A DNA stretch of 64,000 bases from Neoarius graeffei (Eukaryota > Chordata > Actinopteri > Siluriformes > Ariidae), in NCBI RefSeq assembly GCF_027579695.1, contig NC_083583.1, forward strand, positions 3,434,542 through 3,498,541. Reading direction: 5' to 3'. This document shows, one piece after another, positions 45,534-55,880 of the stretch (the first letter of the stretch is position 1; the number at the start of each line of letters is the position of its first letter). The position numbers and the translations under genes are program-made. Below the pieces are notes generated by a model. It did not search any database, had not been told where the DNA came from, and saw only the letters and a program-made list of their open reading frames with translations.

Positions 45534-47270
45534 CCTTAAAAATGTCATTTATCATAATGGAGAACAATAAAGGACTGATAATGCTCCCTTGTGGGATACC
45601 ATTTTCTACCTGATACTGCTCACTTGTCACTCCGTTAATCCTCACCTTTATTGTTCTATCTGATAAGAATTCCTTAACCCATGTAAAAACTCTTCCCTTG
45701 ACTCCCATATGATTTAACTTAATCAATAGGCCCTCCTTCCACATCATGTCATATGCCTTCTCAATATCAAAAAGACAGCCACAACTGATTCCTTATTCAC
45801 ATGGGCTCTTCTTATGGTATCCTCTAAATATACTAAAGGATCCATGGTGCCTCTGCCTCTTCTAAAACCACTCTGATAATTTTCTATCAGTCCTTTAGCC
45901 TCAACTGTATATATTAGCCTGTTATTTATTATTCTTTCCATTGTTTTCCCCATCTGAGATGTTAGTGCTATTGGTCTGTAGTTGCTAGGGATCTTTGGGT
46001 CTTTCCCAGGCTTTTTAATAGGGATAATTATAGATTCCATACTTTTGGTATTATTCCCTCTGTCCAGACCCTATTATAAAGACCCAATAGAACTTCCTTT
46101 CCTTTATCAGTTAGGTTCTCTAACATAGAATAACAGATCCCATCTTCCCCTGGAGAAGACTTACAGTGGTGCTTGAAAGTTTGTGAAATATGACCTAAAA
46201 CATCATCAGATTTTCACACAAGTCCTAAAAGTAGATAAAGAGAACCCAGTTAAACAAACGAGACAAAAATATTAGACTTGGTCATTTATTTATTGAGGAA
46301 AATGATCCAATATTACATATCTGTGAGTGGCAAAAGTATGTGAACCTCTAGGATTAGCAGTTAATTTGAAGGTGAAATTAGAGTCAGGTGTTTTCAATCA
46401 ATGGGATGACAATCAGGTGTGAGTGGGCACCCTGTTTTATTTAAAGAACAGGGATCTATCAAAGTCTGATCTTCACAACACATGTTTGTGGAAGTGTATC
46501 ATGGCATGAACAAAGTAGATTTCTGAGGACCTCAGAAAAAGTGTTGTTGATGCTCCTCAGGCTGGAAAAGGTTACAAAACCATCTCTAAAGAGTTTGGAC
46601 TCCACCAATCTACAGTCAGACAGATTGTGTACAAATGGAGGAAATTCAAGACCATTGTTACCCTCCCCAGGAGTGGTCGACCAACAAAGATCACTCCAAG
46701 AGCAAGGCGTGTAATAGTCGACGAGGTCACAAAGGACCCCAGGGTAACTTCTAAGCAACTGAAGGCCTCTCTCACATTGGCTAATGTTAATGTTCTTGAG
46801 TCCACCATCAGGAGAACACTGAACAACAGTGGTGTGCATGGCAGGGTTACAAGGAGAAAGCCACTGCTCTCCAAAAAGAACATTGCTGCTCATCTGCAGT
46901 TTGCTAACGATCATATGGACAAGCCAGAAGGCTACTGGAAAAATATTTCGTGGACGGATGAGACCAAAATAGAACTTTTTGGTTTCAATGAGAAGCGTTA
47001 TGTTTGGAGAAAGGAAAACACTGCATTCCAGCATAAGAACCTTATCCCATCTGTGAAACATGGTGGTGGTAGTATTATGGTTTGGGCCTGTTTTTCTGCA
47101 TCTGGGCTGGATGGCTTGCCATCATTGATGGAACAATGAATTCTGAATTATACCAGCAAATTCTAAAGGAAAATGTCAGGACATCTGTCCATGAACTGAA
47201 TCTCAAGAGAAGGTGGGTCATACACCAAGACAATGACCCTCAACACACAAGTCATTCTACCAAATAATGG

Positions 47271-47581
47271 TGTGGCAGCGGGGGCGTGGTCAAGCGCCGG
47301 TCTGTGACAGGAGGGCGGAGTCAGGGAAGGTAAGTGGCAGAATCACTACACCTGAGAGCAATTAACCTGTGTTTGTGTGTCTTCCCAGTGACCGCGCCCT
47401 ATATCAGGAGGGAGAGCGAGAGCGGAAGTAGCTCATCCCTGAACCAGACGCCGGTTGTGTGTGTGTCTGTGCTAGACTGGATATTGTTAGACTGAAAAGT
47501 GTGGCAATAAAGCCGAGTTATAAACCTGATCTCTGTCCTGCCGTCCTCTGTGCTCCACCCACACATAGGGAACGTCCTACA
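47271..47581 (+). repeat. 5' LTR of the Gmr1-like element
   Basis: Starts TGTGGCAGCG and ends GTCCTACA, with AATAAA near 47507. Compared with the 3' LTR it has T for G near 47432, G for A near 47451 and G for A near 47575. Confidence 0.95.
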
Positions 47582-47582
47582 G

Positions 47583-47600
47583 TGGTGCTGAAACCCGGGA
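47583..47600 (+). promoter_or_regulatory. Primer binding site, tRNA-Phe type
   Basis: TGGTGCTGAAACCCGGGA is complementary to the 3' end of vertebrate tRNA-Phe except for one base. The fragment at 374-391 has a different single mismatch, so the family consensus is probably a full match. Confidence 0.8.
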
Positions 47601-47626
47601 CAGTGGAGCACCAACCCAGCAGCCCC

Positions 47627-48511
47627 ATGGAATCCTCCCCGTTCACCGACCTGGTCCACGCCCTCGCCACGGCTCAGCAAAGCCAGCACCAGGCGCTCGT
47701 CACACTCCGAAAGGAACAAGAGCGGCGCTTCGAAGCCCTGGTGCTGGCCCAGCAGGAAGATCGCAAGGCATTCCGGCATCTCCTCGCGTCGGCGGGGTCC
47801 ACCAGCGCTCCGGCCGCGGGCCCGTCTCCCCTCACTGTCACCAAGATGGGCCCGCAGGACGACCCCGAGGCGTTCCTCACGTTGTTTGAACAGGTCGCCG
47901 AAGCCTCGGGGTGGCCGATGGAGCAGCATGCGGCGCGCCTCCTCCCCCTGCTAACAGGAGAGGCGCAGCTGGCTGCGCTACAGCTCCCCGCCGACCGCCG
48001 GCTGGCCTACGCAGACCTCCGCCGGGCCATCCTCCAGCGCGTGGGGCGCACACCGGAACAACAGCGCCAGCGCTTCCGCGAGCTGCAATTGGAGGAAGTT
48101 GGCCGGCCGTTCGTATTCGGCCAGCAGCTCCGGGATGCCTGCTGGCGGTGGTTGAGGGCCAACAATCGCGACACCGAGGGAATCGTCGACCAGGTGGTAC
48201 TGGAACAGTTCATCGCCCGCTTACCAGCAGGAACTGCGGAGTGGGTCCAGTGCCACCGCCCGGCGTCGCTGGATCAGGCAGTCGAGCTGGCGGAGGATCA
48301 TCTGGCGGCTGTCCCGGTGGCAGGACAGCAGATGGCATCTTCTCTTCTCTCCTCTTCTCTCTCTCTCTCTCTCCCCCTCCTCCTGTGTCCTGTCCTCGCC
48401 CCATTCCCCCACTGCGGAGGTGGGGGCCGGCACCACCCCAGCCGGCCCGCCGCACCCGCGGTGCCCTCCCGTTTCTCCCTTCTGTGTCTGTCTCTCCCCC
48501 ACCTCAGGTGA
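47627..48511 (+). pseudogene. gag: gag of the Gmr1-like element, SCAN-related capsid
   Basis: The start is the ATG at 47627, 26 bases after the primer site. A coiled-coil-like N-terminus (TLRKEQERRFEALVLAQQED) is followed by a capsid region, about residues 80-215. This has DDPEAFLTLFEQVAEASGW, LLTGEAQLAAL, YADLRRAILQRVG, FVFGQQLRDACWRWLR and ARLPAGTAEWVQCHRP, the helical layout shared with vertebrate SCAN domains. At about 48340-48380 a CT repeat shifts the frame, and the frame then closes at 48511. The CCHC finger CWCCGEPGHLQQQC lies beyond, in the other frame (about 48557). SCAN domains are held to descend from Gmr1-like gag genes. Confidence 0.85.
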
Positions 48512-49740
48512 GTGAGCCCCAGATCACCGGTGCAGAGGGAAAGCCCGGGCCGGTTTGCTGGTGCTGCGGGGAGCCGGGCCACCTTCAACAGCAGTGCACA
48601 GCAATGGAAGTGGGCGCGGTGGTTCGGATCCCCGACGCGCCAGAGGCTGCCCTCGATCGGGCCGGAGCGTATCACATACCGGTGAGTATCCAAGGGGCTA
48701 CATATCAGGCGTTGGTGGATTCTGGTTGTAATCAGACCTCAATTCACCAAAGCCTGGTTCAAAACGAGGCACTGGGGAGAGCACAAGGGGTGAAGGTGTT
48801 GTGTGTGCACAGGGATGTTCACTGCTACCCTTTGGTGTCGGTCCACATTATTTTCAGAGGGGAAAAATTTATAGTGAAGGCGGTGGTTAATCCTCGCCTT
48901 ACCCACTCTTTAATTTTGGGGACTGATTGGCCGGGATTTCGGGGTTTAATGATGCGCCTAGTAGAGAGTGGGTCCTGCCATTTGACAGGGGGAGGTCCCG
49001 GTGTCGCTTTGGCGGGAGCAGCTGTCACAGAGCCGTCTACGTCATCTCCGCGTCAGAGTGAGGAACCGCCGGCTCCTCCTCTCTCTATTGGGGAATCCCT
49101 CGCGGATTTCCCATTAGATCAGTCGCGAGACGAGACTCTGCGGCATGCGTTTGACCAAGTGAGAGTAATCGATGGTCAAATGCTCCCGCTGAACGCCACC
49201 CCGTCCTTCCCCTACTTCGCGATTATGAAGGATAGATTATACCGAGTGACGCAGGACACTCAAACTAAAGAGCGAGTCACGCAGCTTTTAATTCCGAAGA
49301 GCCGCCGGGAATTGGTATTCCAGGCGGCTCACTTTAATCCCATGGCTGGACACTTGGGGCAGGATAAAACACTAGCCCGAATAATGGCCCGATTCTATTG
49401 GCCGGGGATTCGCGGCGATGTCTGTAGGTGGTGTACGGCATGCCGCGAATGCCAGTTAGTAAATCCAGCGGCCATTCCAAAAGCGCCTTTGCGCCCTCTA
49501 CCGTTAATCGAGACCCCGTTTGAGAGAATTGGGATGGATCTCGTCAGGCCATTAGATCGGTCAGCACGAGGGTACCGCTTTATATTAGTTCTGGTGGACT
49601 ATGCAACACGATACCTGGAAGCAGTGCCTCTGCGCAATATCTCAGCACGCAGTATTGCAGAGGCACTCTTCCACATCATCTCCCGAGTTGGAATCCCGAA
49701 AGAGATTCTGACTGATCAAGGCACTACGTTTATGTCATGA
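48500..49740 (+). pseudogene. pol: pol part 1: CCHC finger, protease and N-terminal integrase
   Basis: The open frame actually begins upstream at 47911, overlapping gag out of frame; recognisable pol sequence starts near 48500. The order is CCHC finger, aspartic protease with ALVDSGCNQTSIH, and later LILGTDWPGFRG. Integrase follows, with an HHCC zinc domain (HFNPMAGHLG, CTACREC), then IGMDLV with the first catalytic Asp and ILTDQGTTF with the second. A TGA at 49738-49740 interrupts the integrase; a CpG-type change from an Arg codon is likely. Confidence 0.85.
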
Positions 49741-50649
49741 ACACTGCGCAAACTGTATGGGTTATTGGGGATTAAGCCGATCCGCACCAGCGTGTATCAC
49801 CCACAAATGGACGGTTTAGTGGAACGGTTCAACCGCACCCTCAAAAATATTATTAAGAAATTCGTAAGTGAGGACGCACGTAATTGGGATAAGTGGCTCG
49901 AACCCTTGCTGTTCTCAGTGCGAGAGGTCCCCCAAGCCTCCACGGGGTTCTCCCCGTTCGAATTATTATATGGGCGTAAACCGCGCGGCATCCTGGACGT
50001 GCTGCGGGAAAATTGGGAGGAGGGACCTTCACAAAGTAAGAACGAAATTCAGTACGTTATGGACCTGCACGCAAAACTCCACACGCTCACCCACCTAACT
50101 CAGGAGAATTTGCGGCAGGCCCAGGAACGGCAAGCCCGCCTGTACAACAAGGGTACGCGCCTTAGAGAGTTCACACCGGGAGATAAGGTACTCATACTGT
50201 TGCCCACGTCGAGCTCCAAATTGATCGCCAAGTGGCAAGGACCCTTTGAGGTCACACGGCGAGTCGGGGACGTCGACTATGAGGTGAGGCGAACGGACAG
50301 GGGTGGGGCGCTACAGATTTACCACCTCAATCTGCTTAAACTCTGGAATGAGGAGGTCCCCGTGGCATTGGTGTCGGTGGTTCCGGAGAAGGCGGAGCTG
50401 GGGCCGGAGATTCAAAAAGGGACATTGGCATCACATACCTCTCCGGTCCCCTGTGGAGACCACCTCTCCCCGACCCAACTCACGGAGGTCGCCCAGTTGC
50501 AGACCGAGTTTTCGGATGTGTTCTCGCCCCTGCCCGGTTGCACTAACCTCATAGAGCACCACATAGAGACACCCCCGGGGGTGGTAGTGCGTAGCCGCCC
50601 TTACAGGCTACCCGAACACAAAAAAAAAGGTGGTTCGGGAAGAACTTGA
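49741..50649 (+). pseudogene. pol: pol part 2: C-terminal integrase and pre-RT linker
   Basis: In the same frame as part 1 after the TGA. It holds YHPQMDGLVERFNRTLK with the third integrase residue (Glu), then a basic GPY/F-like domain (LIAKWQGPFEVTRRVGDVDY) and a linker that leads into RT. The frame breaks at a run of nine A residues near 50622-50630, where eight would keep it open into the RT frame. Confidence 0.85.
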
Positions 50650-51877
50650 GACCATGCTCGAAATGGGCATCGTCGAGGAGTCCCAAAGTGACTGGAGCAG
50701 CCCGGTGGTCTTGGTACCCAAGGCCGATGGGTCGGTCCGGTTCTGTGTGGACTATAGAAAAGTCAACGCGGTGTCTAAATTCGACGCGTACCCAATGCCT
50801 CGTATTGATGAGTTGCTCGATCGACTCGGCACTGCTCACTTTTATTCGACGCTGGATTTGACGAAGGGATATTGGCAGATCCCCTTGACTCCACTATCCC
50901 GAGAAAAAACGGCCTTTTCCACACCGTTTGGTTTACACCAATTTGTCACCCTTCCGTTTGGGCTGTTTGGGGCGCCCACTACGTTTCAGCGGCTGATGGA
51001 CAGAGTCCTCCGCCCTCACGCCACTTATGCGGCCGCGTATTTAGATAACATCATCATCTATAGTAATGACTGGCAGCGGCACCTCGAACATCTGAGGGCC
51101 GTCCTTAGGTCGCTGAGGCGAGCGGGGCTCACAGCCAACCCAAAGAAGTGTGCGATTGGGTGGGTGGAAGTACAGTATCTGGGCTTCCACTTGGGCAACG
51201 GGCAGGTGCGTCCCCAAATTAATAAGACGGCAGCAATTGCGGCCTACCCGAGGCCCAAGACCAAAAAGGGGGTGAGACAGTTCTTGGGGCTGGCTGGCTA
51301 TTATCGTAGGTTTATACCTAATTATTCGGACGTCACCAGCCCGCTGACTGATCTCACTAAAAAGGGGGCACCAGATCCGGTCCAGTGGATGGAGCAATGC
51401 CAGCAGGCTTTCTCAGAGGTAAAGGCTGCACTGTGTGGGGGGCCAGTTCTACACTCCCCTGACTTTTCTCTCCCCCTTATATTGCAGACCGATGCGTCGG
51501 ACAGAGGGCTGGGGGCGGTTTTGTCCCAGGAGGTGGAGGGGGAGGACCGCCCTGTCCTGTATATCAGCAGGAAGCTGTCGGTGCATGAGGGGCGCTACAG
51601 CACCATAGAGAAAGAGTGTTTGGCCATCAAGTGGGCAGTTCTCGCCCTCCGGTACTACCTGCTAGGGCGCCCTTTCACCCTCTGTTCGGACCACGCGCCC
51701 CTCCAGTGGCTCCACTGCATGAAAGATGCCAACGTGCGGATCACCCGTTGGTATCTGGCGCTCCAACCCTTTAATTTCAAGGTGGTCCACAGGCCGGGGG
51801 CGCAGATGATCATGGCGGACTTCCTCTCCCGTCGGGGGGGGGGAGTCGGCTGCAGGCCGGACAGCCGCCCAGCCTGA
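50630..51877 (+). pseudogene. pol: pol part 3: reverse transcriptase and RNase H
   Basis: A 415-codon frame. RT motifs are WSSPVVLVPKADGSVRFCVD, YPMPRIDELLDRLG, FYSTLDLTKGYWQIPL, FGLHQFVTLPFGL and LGFHLGNGQV. The active-site box reads YLDN at 51038-51049 instead of the expected YxDD, so the second metal-binding Asp is lost. RNase H follows (LILQTDASDRGLGAVLSQ, YSTIEKECLAI, CSDHAPLQWL). No integrase lies downstream; the frame ends shortly before the purine tract and 3' LTR. Confidence 0.88.
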
Positions 51878-51894
51878 GTCAGGCGGTGGGGGTA

Positions 51895-52205
51895 TGTGGC
51901 AGCGGGGGCGTGGTCAAGCGCCGGTCTGTGACAGGAGGGCGGAGTCAGGGAAGGTAAGTGGCAGAATCACTACACCTGAGAGCAATTAACCTGTGTTTGT
52001 GTGTCTTCCCAGTGACCGCGCCCTATATCAGGAGGGAGAGCGAGAGCGGAAGGAGCTCATCCCTGAACCAGACACCGGTTGTGTGTGTGTCTGTGCTAGA
52101 CTGGATATTGTTAGACTGAAAAGTGTGGCAATAAAGCCGAGTTATAAACCTGATCTCTGTCCTGCCGTCCTCTGTGCTCCACCCACACATAGGGAACATC
52201 CTACA
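51895..52205 (+). repeat. 3' LTR of the Gmr1-like element
   Basis: 311 bp, the same length as the 5' LTR. It ends CATCCTACA and is followed by the target duplication AATGG. Confidence 0.95.
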
Positions 52206-53344
52206 AATGGTTAAAGAAGAATAAAGTTAATGTTTTGGAATGGCCAAGTCAAAGTCCTGACCTTAATCCAATGGAAATGTTGTGGAAGGACCTGAAGCGA
52301 GCAGTTCGTGTGAGGAAACCCACCAACATCCCAGAGTTGAAGCTGTTCTGTACGGAGGAACGGGCTAAAATTCCTCCAAGCCGGTGTGCAGGACTGATCA
52401 ACAGTTACTGGAAATGATGAGTTGCAGTTATTGCTGCACAAGGGGGTCACACCAGATACTGAAAGCAAAGGTTCACATACTTTTGCCACTCACAGATATG
52501 TAATATTGGATCATTTTCCTCAAATAAATAATCACGTATAATATTTTTGTCTCATTTGTTTAACTGGGTTCTCTTTATCTACTTTTAGGACTTGTGTGAA
52601 AATCTGACGTTGTTTTAGGTTATATTTATGCAGAAATATAGAACATTCTAAAGGGTTCACAAACTTTCAAGCACCACTGTACCTAACTTTCTTAGTGCAT
52701 TATTAAGTTCAGTTATTGTGAGTAGTTCATTCAACTCCTCATCTCTCACCTCTTCACAGTCCTGCTGATAATTTTTAACTGTTTCTGCCCTTGCTCTCTT
52801 TTCCTGATGGCTAAGATTTTCAGTGCTGTGTACCTTACTTAATGTCTTTGCCATTATCTCTGCTTTGTCAATACTACTAATGGCTATATTTTGACCGTCA
52901 ATCAACACAGGATAACCATATTCTTTCCCACTTCCTTTCATTTTCTTTATCATGCCCCGGACTCTCTCCACTGGAGTAGTTCTTCCTATAGAATCACAAA
53001 ACTTTCTCCAGTAACCATTCTTAGCCTCCCTTATGGTTTTCCTGACAACCGCTTGAGACTTCTTAAATTAAATTAAATTTTGGAAATTGTGCGTTCTTTT
53101 CAAGACTCTAAATGCTTTGTTCCTATCTTTTTATTGCTTTTTTGCATTCATTAGACCACCATGGAACTATCTTACTTAACTGCTTAGGTTTGGACTTAGG
53201 AATGACTAAACTTGCTGCACTAATTATCCCGGCACTAATATCTTTACATAAGCTTTCAATATCTTTATTTATATCTATTACTGACAGCATTTCATCACTT
53301 ACCTCTCTAAATTTGTCCCAGTCCGAGGGACAAACTGGGTGGGT

Positions 53345-53808
53345 TCGTTTCACTCATCTTTTTTCTTTTAATTATTAATTATTTATTTAACAAACAAAGA
53401 GGTACAATGCCTGTCAGTTCTCAACAATGCAGGGGAACAAAAACAAAAAACAAAAACAAAAAGCCAGAGGAAGTCTATTATATGAGTTTTGAGTCCTTCA
53501 GGGTTTTCAAAGTCCTGACTGCTTTCTTGTTCTTAACATTCCAACAGGCTGCAATAGTGCTTCAGTTCAACAGAAATTTTTTTAAAGCAAGGTTTGGAAA
53601 TCAGACCATTTTGCTTTATGTATATGGAATTTTCCTAAAAGTATTAGAAGCTGAATCATGTCATGAATGTTGGTTAAATTTAATTTAGAATTAGTTGGTT
53701 AATTGTTTAGATTAAATTTAACCCATTTCCTTTTAGTTTCACTGGATACACACATGAATAATAATAAGTTAAATTTATACAGCGCCTTTCAAAAAAACCC
53801 AAGGACGG
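53345..53808. other. VRK3 upstream flank and repeat start, no gene seen
   Basis: The first ten bases continue the site shared with the copy at 3230. The rest is AT-rich with no homology I can name. From about 53759 a SINE/LINE-like block (AATAATAATAAGTTAAATTT, then CAGCGCCTTTCAAAAAAACC) begins; it is cut by the hAT element and resumes at 55881. Confidence 0.5.
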
Positions 53809-54043
53809 TTTACAATTAGGGGTGTCAAATTATCGCGTTAATTGTGATTAATTAATTACAGTCATATTTAGCGCGTTATGTTTTTTAATCGCGTTAATCT
53901 AATTTTTAATCTCTAACTTTACTGTTTCTGTATGCGAGTTGCCTTTTTATAAAATCCGTTTTGATGTGTTGGGCTGCTTGTGCTTGAGTTGTTGGGGTGG
54001 AAAACAATGGTCAGTCACACCTGAAGTGGACATTGACTGGCTG

Positions 54044-55447
54044 CGGACCCGGCGCCGTGGGGGGGGCGAAAGGGGGCGTCGCCCCCTCGTGGCTACAGCC
54101 CCGCCCCCTCAACGGAGACTCATCTCATCTCATTATCTCTAGCCGCTTTATCCTTCTACAGGGTCGCAGGCAAGCTGGAGCCTATCCCAGCTGACTACGG
54201 GTGAAAGGCGGGGTACACCCTGGACAAGTCGCCAGGTCATCACAGGGCTGACACATAGACACAGACAACCATTCACACTCACATTCACACCTACGCTCAA
54301 TTTAGAGTCACCAGTTAACCTAACCTGCATGTCTTTGGACTGTGGGGGAAACCGGAGCACCCGGAGGAAACCCACGCGGACACGGGGAGAACATGCAAAC
54401 TCCGCACAGAAAGGCCCTCGCCGGCCACGGGGCTCGAACCCAGGACCTTCTTGCTGTGAGGCGACAGCGCTAACCACTACACCACCGTGCCACCTCAACG
54501 GAGACTCAGATCACTTAATTGTTTTCTTATGAAAATATAATGTATTATAGACGTATTAATAATTTGCATTTTCAAATACGAAATATTAAGTGGTTGCGCA
54601 TTGCACAAAAATACATTTCACATAAATCACTACTAAAACTGGCACGGTAGAACAAATCTGATTGGTTGTTATGACACAAGTGCACTGTCTCTGCAATATC
54701 CTGTAATATGCAGTCAGTTTACGGGAGTAGTCTTTCCCCCACCGATTTAAACGAATTCAATCACAATATTGTGAATCCATTTTCTTTCTTTGTAGGCTAA
54801 GTTTATATCCGTTTATGTTGGTGTATGTGTTCATATATGGTCCGCTTTGTGCGCAAATAGCGTAAGAATATGTGTCGTTGACGTCACCCCCCATGCAGCG
54901 GGGGTGAAAATTCATCACTTCAGAGTGTTTTGTCCCCTACACGCCTAAACTGGGGTCGCGGATTAAGTGGTTAGCGTTGACTCGGTGCGAGTCAGGAAGG
55001 CTATTACTGGTGCAGCCGCGGGGTCTGTTGATTTTTTTAAATTATGATTTTGGCCGCCGAGCCAAGTGCCTTAGACTTGCCTTGACGTTTTGTTTTGATG
55101 CCGCGGAGCTATTTGTATGTATTTTAAATGTAAAGGACTTGCCTGTAGGTTTGTGTGTGTTGTTTTATGTTTGGCATCTTTCTGGTTGTAACGCGTGTCT
55201 GTGAGAAAATCGGAGGGGAGGGTTAACAGGTGGGCACGGGGGTTGATAAAGCGCAACTGCCCTGGTAATATGTCACATGATTTTCCCGGACTAAAGCAAC
55301 CTTCGGGGCCGTGGTTTTGTGGTTGGCGCAGTTAATTGTTTGAAACGTTGTCAGACCGCCATCACTACTACACACTATATGAAAAATATTTGCCCCCTTG
55401 CGATTTCTAATTGCCCCCTTAGTAAACTGTTCCTGGCGCTGGGCCTG
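54044..55447. mobile_element. Non-autonomous hAT-type element, copy 2
   Basis: Same family and orientation as 4333-5549. The left end is decayed (CGGACCCGGCGCC) and the right end is GGCGCTGGGCCTG. The flanks are ACTGGCTG (54036-54043) and ATTGGCTG (55448-55455), an 8-bp duplication with one change. Confidence 0.8.
54121..54493 (-). mobile_element. SINE inside the hAT copy
   Basis: Full-length reverse-orientation SINE with an exact 13-bp duplication CTCAACGGAGACT at 54108-54120 and 54494-54506. The sister hAT at 4333 shows the empty site. Confidence 0.95.
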
Positions 55448-55880
55448 ATTGGCTGTCACTGTGTTTGGGCTTGTTGAGCAGAAACTGAGAGGCTCCCATT
55501 GGGTGAAGAGACGTGAAAATGGAGGAGCGTGTGAGAGCTGTCGGTCTAATGAACGGGAAATTTACATTTCAAAAACTAAAGGTTGCAGGCAGCACTTGAG
55601 ACTAGTCTCAAATACAGCAGAATGTAAATGGTTACGACTGCATCTGTTCAAGTCTGTTAAAAACAATAAATGACTTTATAAATCCACTTTTTTGTTATAT
55701 ATCAATCTTTTGATCTGCCACAGTAATGTAATGAATTTAAATGAAAATACCTCAAGTTGAGGGCTTTTCTCAGTAATTTTTAGGTGAGATTAAAAAAGAG
55801 ATTAATTAGATCAATTAATTACAGATCATAATTAATTAATCTCTCAATTTTTTTAATCTCTTGACAGCACTATTTACAAT

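Larger units (their letters stand above)
47271..52205 (+). mobile_element. Gmr1-like Ty3/Gypsy LTR retrotransposon, nearly complete
   Basis: It is 4935 bp with 311-bp LTRs, a 5-bp target duplication AATGG (47266-47270 and 52206-52210), a tRNA-Phe-type primer site (47583-47600) and a purine-rich tract GGCGGTGGGGGTA before the 3' LTR. The two LTRs differ at only three positions by my reading. Coding order is gag, CCHC finger, protease, integrase, reverse transcriptase, RNase H. Integrase before RT is the mark of Gmr1-type elements. Four lesions disable it: a frame change in a CT repeat (about 48340-48380), a TGA at 49738, an extra A in an A run near 50625, and a mutated RT box. Confidence 0.93.
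46510..52417 (+). pseudogene. Tc1 transposase split by a retrotransposon
   Basis: The helix-turn-helix part (HQAGKGYKTISKEF-like, with changes) starts near 46510. The first Asp is in [12 protein letters not shown] (about 46956) and the second in HQDNDPQHTSHS (about 47230). The Gypsy element enters at 47271, after codons for HSTK. The frame resumes at 52206 and the Glu is in SPDLNPMEMLWKDLK. A stop after the first residues and a frameshift near 47110 show that it was already decayed or decayed later. Confidence 0.9.
46164..52679 (+). mobile_element. Tc1 transposon inserted in the LINE, itself carrying the Gypsy element
   Basis: The ends are CAGTGGTGCTTGAAAGTTTG and its inverse, with TA at 46162-46163 and 52680-52681. 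The inverted repeats reach about 200 bp. Without the Gypsy element and its duplication the transposon would be about 1.58 kb, normal for Tc1. Confidence 0.95.
43297..53324 (-). mobile_element. I-clade LINE with RNase H, carrying nested insertions
   Basis: After the nested elements are set aside, about 3.1 kb remain. In sense order the pieces are: linker (53123-53324), pre-RT (52682-52971), RT with SNYRPIALTSQMGKTMERI (45744-46040), AYD-like palm start and IPQGSIISPLLFSIMINDIF (45547-45747), FADD box (44864-45130), thumb and RNase H with YTDASK (44063-44854), and a Cys-rich end CDICGSPESTEQVILQC (43547-43903). The 3' end has a (GAA)n run next to the 20-bp duplication. RT plus RNase H fits the I/Nimbus group. 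It is 5' truncated and frameshifted. Confidence 0.85.
53817..55872. mobile_element. hAT-type element with nested insertions
   Basis: Ends are TAGGGGTGTCAAATT and, inverted, TAGTGCTGTCAAGAG, with an exact 8-bp duplication TTTACAAT at 53809-53816 and 55873-55880. The subterminal parts are rich in GATTAATTAATTA motifs. It contains the hAT copy at 54044-55447, which in turn contains a SINE. Confidence 0.85.

Noticed and set aside
45186-45548. 120-codon frame with near copies at 54148-54498 and elsewhere
   Set aside because: It is an open frame through the SINE body; SINEs do not code for protein.
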